Source: an uncultured Candidatus Poseidoniales archaeon
GTDB lineage: Archaea > Thermoplasmatota > Poseidoniia > Poseidoniales > Poseidoniaceae
DNA: 64,000 bases
Direction: 5' to 3'
Assembly: GCA_905182185.1 (NCBI GenBank)
Contig: CAJJAP010000005.1
Location: 1 to 64,000 of the forward strand
Part shown: positions 61,473 through 64,000 of the stretch, one piece after another
How the letters are laid out: each line of letters opens with the position of its first letter
Numbering within the stretch: the stretch's first letter is position 1
The notes under the pieces: model-generated
The model's input: the letters and a program-made list of their open reading frames with translations, nothing else
What the model was told of the DNA's origin: nothing
Databases searched by the model: none
Made by a program: the position numbers and the translations under genes

Positions 61473-62765
61473 TCATGCCTTCTTTTCGATCTTTAGACAA
61501 ACACCAGCGGCGACTGTCTTACCCATGTCACGAATAGCGAAGCGGGCAAGTTGCGGGAAAGTGTCCAATTGCTCGATTGCAAAAGGCTTGGTAGGCTGGA
61601 AGCGAATCATTGCTTGGTCTCCAGTCTTTAGGAAAGCAGGATTGGCTTCCTTACCCTTCTTGTTGGTCTTTTCTAGAAGATCTAAGAAGCGGATTGCAAC
61701 TTGAGCAGTGTGAGCGTGGAATACAGGGGTGTATCCTACTGAAACTGCCTTTGGAATGCCCATAATACTAATCTGTCCAACGAATGTTTCGTCATGACGA
61801 ACGAATGTAGGTGCAGAGTCTGTGTATCCTGCAACGTCTCCACGGCGGATGTCAACAGCTGCTAGGCCACGAACGTTGAATCCAACGTTGTCACCAGGCT
61901 CTGCTCTGTCAACCATTGTGTGATGCATCTCAATAGACTTGACTTCAGCGGACTTCTGTGATGGATTGAAGACAACTGTCTTTCCAACGTTTAGAGTTCC
62001 GGTTTCGATCTTTCCTACTGGTACAGTTCCGATACCTGAAATCTTGTAGACATCTTGAATCGGCAAGCGAAGTGCTTTGTCAACTGGCTTAGGAGGCATT
62101 GTAACCTTGTCAATAGCCTCGAAAAGTGTAGGTCCGTTGTACCAAGGGCACTTGTCGGACTTGTTGTATACATTGTCTCCGTTTAGAGAAGATGCTGGGA
62201 TCATTGGTATGTCATCAGGCTTGTATCCTGCTTGCTTTAGTAGAGTACTAACTTCTGCACATGCTGCCTTATACTTGTCTTCGGACCAGTCAACACCAGA
62301 GATATCCATCTTGTTAACGTGGACAATGAGTTGTGAAACTCCTAACACTCGAGCAAGGAAAGCGTGTTCCTTGGTTTGGGAGTTAACACCATCATTTGCT
62401 GCACATAGAAGAACTGCTGCGTCAGCTTGTGAAGCACCAGTAATCATGTTCTTTACGAAATCTCGGTGACCTGGAGCGTCAATAACAGTCCAGTAGTAGT
62501 TAGGTGTGAAAAATTCCTTGTGAGCAACGTCGATGGTGATACCACGTTCGCGCTCTTCCTTTAGTCCGTCCATAACGTATGCAAGACCGAATCCAGCCTT
62601 ACCAGATTCTGCAGCGAGTTTTTCGTTCTTTTCGACTTCGTGAGTCTCGATGTGACCGGAGTCCAAAAGTAGGCGTCCAACAGTAGTGGACTTTCCGTGG
62701 TCTACGTGTCCAATAAACACGATATTCAAGTGTGACTTCTTTCTATCTTCCCATTGAGATCCCAT
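61473..62765 (-). CDS. tuf: Translation elongation factor 1-alpha
   Basis: EF-1alpha delivers aminoacyl-tRNA to the ribosome. The 430-residue product has FIGHVDHGKSTTVGRLL, EERERGITIDVAH, DAPGHRDFVKNMITG, and VNKMDI, then the two beta-barrel domains (VYKISGIGTVPVGKIETG and later FAIRDMGKTVAAGVC). No frame break is seen. The strongly biased codon use fits high expression. Confidence 0.98.
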   Translation of the reverse strand: MGSQWEDRKKSHLNIVFIGHVDHGKSTTVGRLLLDSGHIETHEVEKNEKLAAESGKAGFGLAYVMDGLKEERERGITIDVAHKEFFTPNYYWTVIDAPGHRDFVKNMITGASQADAAVLLCAANDGVNSQTKEHAFLARVLGVSQLIVHVNKMDISGVDWSEDKYKAACAEVSTLLKQAGYKPDDIPMIPASSLNGDNVYNKSDKCPWYNGPTLFEAIDKVTMPPKPVDKALRLPIQDVYKISGIGTVPVGKIETGTLNVGKTVVFNPSQKSAEVKSIEMHHTMVDRAEPGDNVGFNVRGLAAVDIRRGDVAGYTDSAPTFVRHDETFVGQISIMGIPKAVSVGYTPVFHAHTAQVAIRFLDLLEKTNKKGKEANPAFLKTGDQAMIRFQPTKPFAIEQLDTFPQLARFAIRDMGKTVAAGVCLKIEKKA

Positions 62766-62956
62766 ATTGATAACTCCTTAGCGAGTCAGCCGACAAGAAA
62801 CCCCTATTTGAAGACCGCGACTGTTTTTATCTAACTTAATGTAAATGAAAATAAACATAATCGTGCCACGGGGGGCTTGTTAATTCAAAATAATTGGTAA
62901 AATAATCTCAAATGACTCAAATTCGCAACATTAGCGAGAGCGGTTATTGCGGCCGA

Positions 62957-64000
62957 TTATTCGGCTCCAAGAATAGTTCCATCTTTGGAGATGCGATACA
63001 TTCGAATTGTACTAGTCACGCCCCTCATTGCAAGAGGGCTTCCTGAAATTGCCACTACACGATCTCCGAATTTGAGCCTTCCATCCGCCAAGAGCGCTGA
63101 GACCGCTGCCTCCATCGTATGCTGAACCGCGTTGATGTTCTTTGACAATTATACTATCAACGCCCGGCAATAATTGGACTCTTCTAGTCGCTCTAATTCT
63201 ATCACTAACCGCGGTAATTGGAATCCCTGGTTGGTGTCCAGCAACCAATCTCGGTGCATTTCCATGTTCAGTAGCAACAACAAGTCTTACCGCATTACTA
63301 ATTTTTGCTAATTCAACACCAGCATGTGCAACTGCTCTTGTTGCTTTGTATCTTACCAATCCGCTTGGACTGGCACCTGATGATTCCAATCCTTGTTCGG
63401 TGGCAATAGCAATTTTCGCCATCGTTTCAACCGATTGTAACGGATAGTTTCCAGAGGCGGTTTCACCCGAGAGCATCACAGCAGTAGCACCAAAACGAAT
63501 CGCATTAGAAATATCACTCACTTCAGCCCTTGTAGGCCGCGAATTGAGAATCATTGAATCCAGCATTTGCGTTGCTACAATCACTGGCATACCTCTTTGT
63601 AACGCACCATCGATGATTCTTTGTTGGGCCAACGGTACTTGTTCCAATGGAATTTCCACTCCTAAATCACCCCTTGCCACCATTACAGCATCAGCCACAT
63701 CTAGAATCTCTTCTAGATTCTCTAAAGCGGTTGGGTGTTCTATTTTAGCGATAATTGGAACATGTTGTCCAGCCTTTTTTATCGCTTCTTTAGCCGGCAA
63801 TAAATCTTCAGCAGTACGAACATAGCTGACCGCAATATAATCTGCACCATTTTCGAGTGCATGTTCTAATGCAAGTTTGTCATGTGGACCAATCGCTGGC
63901 AAATCTACCATTGTACCTGGAACATTGATTCCTTTCCTTGCACTAACAGGGCCTCCATCATCAACTTCACAAGTAACAATTCCTCCAGACTTGGCCTCAG
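62957..64000 (-). CDS. pyk: Pyruvate kinase, 3' part with one frame break (runs off right edge)
   Basis: The gene enters at 64000 in frame (EAKSGGIVTCEVDDGGPVSA, then RKGINVPG) and shows ADYIAVSYVRTAEDL, IIAKIEHPTALENLEEI, VARGDLGVEIP, and ATQMLDSMI with PTRAEVSDISNAIRFGATAVMLSGETA, so catalytic and C-terminal domains are present. Near 63140 the frame breaks after VDSIIVKE; the rest continues in the frame that ends at 62957 (INAVQHTMEAAVSALLADGR, then KFGDRVVAISGSP). The N-terminal part lies beyond the window. Pyruvate kinase makes pyruvate and ATP in the last step of glycolysis. Confidence 0.9.

Overview
The window reads as chromosomal DNA of a planktonic euryarchaeon of the Thermoplasmatota, most likely Marine Group II (Candidatus Poseidoniales). 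The archaeal side is clear: aIF5B, eL8 (L7Ae), eS28, eL24, uS10 next to EF-1alpha, deoxyhypusine synthase, a GINS replication subunit, geranylgeranyl reductase, an archaeal-type phosphoglycolate phosphatase and a halocyanin-like cupredoxin. Genes of bacterial flavour are mixed in (UvrB, CcmF, UbiD/UbiA, a Zn/Cd-type P-ATPase), together with several lipoproteins and very large surface proteins, as is usual for marine group II. The naming of the group is inference; no rRNA is present. Most of the window is AT-rich, while about 300-3300 and 19.3-20.3 kb are visibly more GC-rich.

Layout. 0-3.8 kb: a GC-rich block (small helical protein, lipoprotein-AmpG transporter fusion, small zinc-ribbon membrane protein) lies between two copies of a DUF309 gene and its upstream region; the left copy is open to the window edge, the right copy is degraded. 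3.9-10.8 kb: SPFH protein, membrane-anchored DNase I-like enzyme, an FKBP isomerase fused to a SAP domain, CcmF, geranylgeranyl reductase. 10.9-14.5 kb: UbiD-UbiA quinone-type pair and a blue copper protein. 14.6-19.1 kb: glycan-type cluster (epimerase, methyltransferase, nucleotidyltransferase, GT-C glycosyltransferase). 19.1-20.3 kb: a decayed or mis-sequenced membrane-protein operon. 20.4-31.5 kb: a GH39-like lipoprotein, MazG-like protein, K+ channel, SDR, UvrB, deoxyhypusine synthase, BNR lipoprotein, M14-like peptidase. 31.5-32.0 kb: an AT-rich intergenic region with repeated motifs. 32.0-37.4 kb: PRC-barrel protein, tRNA-Ile, PRPP synthetase, then the conserved L7Ae-S28e-L24e-Ndk-aIF5B translation cluster. 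37.4-42.6 kb: GRDP-like, Cys/Gly-tail membrane protein and TPM protein opposite MoxR, ParA and a small RHH-like protein. 42.6-49.9 kb: a beta-propeller/thrombospondin-3 surface protein, a long coiled-coil protein, a CDP-alcohol phosphatidyltransferase, a triple zinc-ribbon protein and a winged-helix regulator. 49.9-53.8 kb: broken metal P-ATPase, phosphoglycolate phosphatase, tRNA-Leu. 53.8-64 kb: a roughly 2000-residue surface protein, divergent GINS gene, uS10, EF-1alpha, pyruvate kinase running off the right edge.

A central point for any reader: at least 17 single-base-type frame breaks can be read out of this sequence, because protein homology continues smoothly in the next frame. They hit housekeeping genes (GINS, pyruvate kinase, phosphatidyltransferase, phosphoglycolate phosphatase), often sit in short homopolymers, and are densest from 47 to 63 kb. 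Uncorrected indel errors are the simplest explanation for most of them. The P-ATPase, with about seven breaks in 2.75 kb, and the right DUF309 copy may be real pseudogenes. The most interesting biology candidates are the TPM / Cys-Gly-tail / GRDP / MoxR cluster, the FKBP-SAP fusion, the lipoprotein-AmpG fusion between DUF309 copies, and the MSGPP-tailed giant coiled-coil protein.
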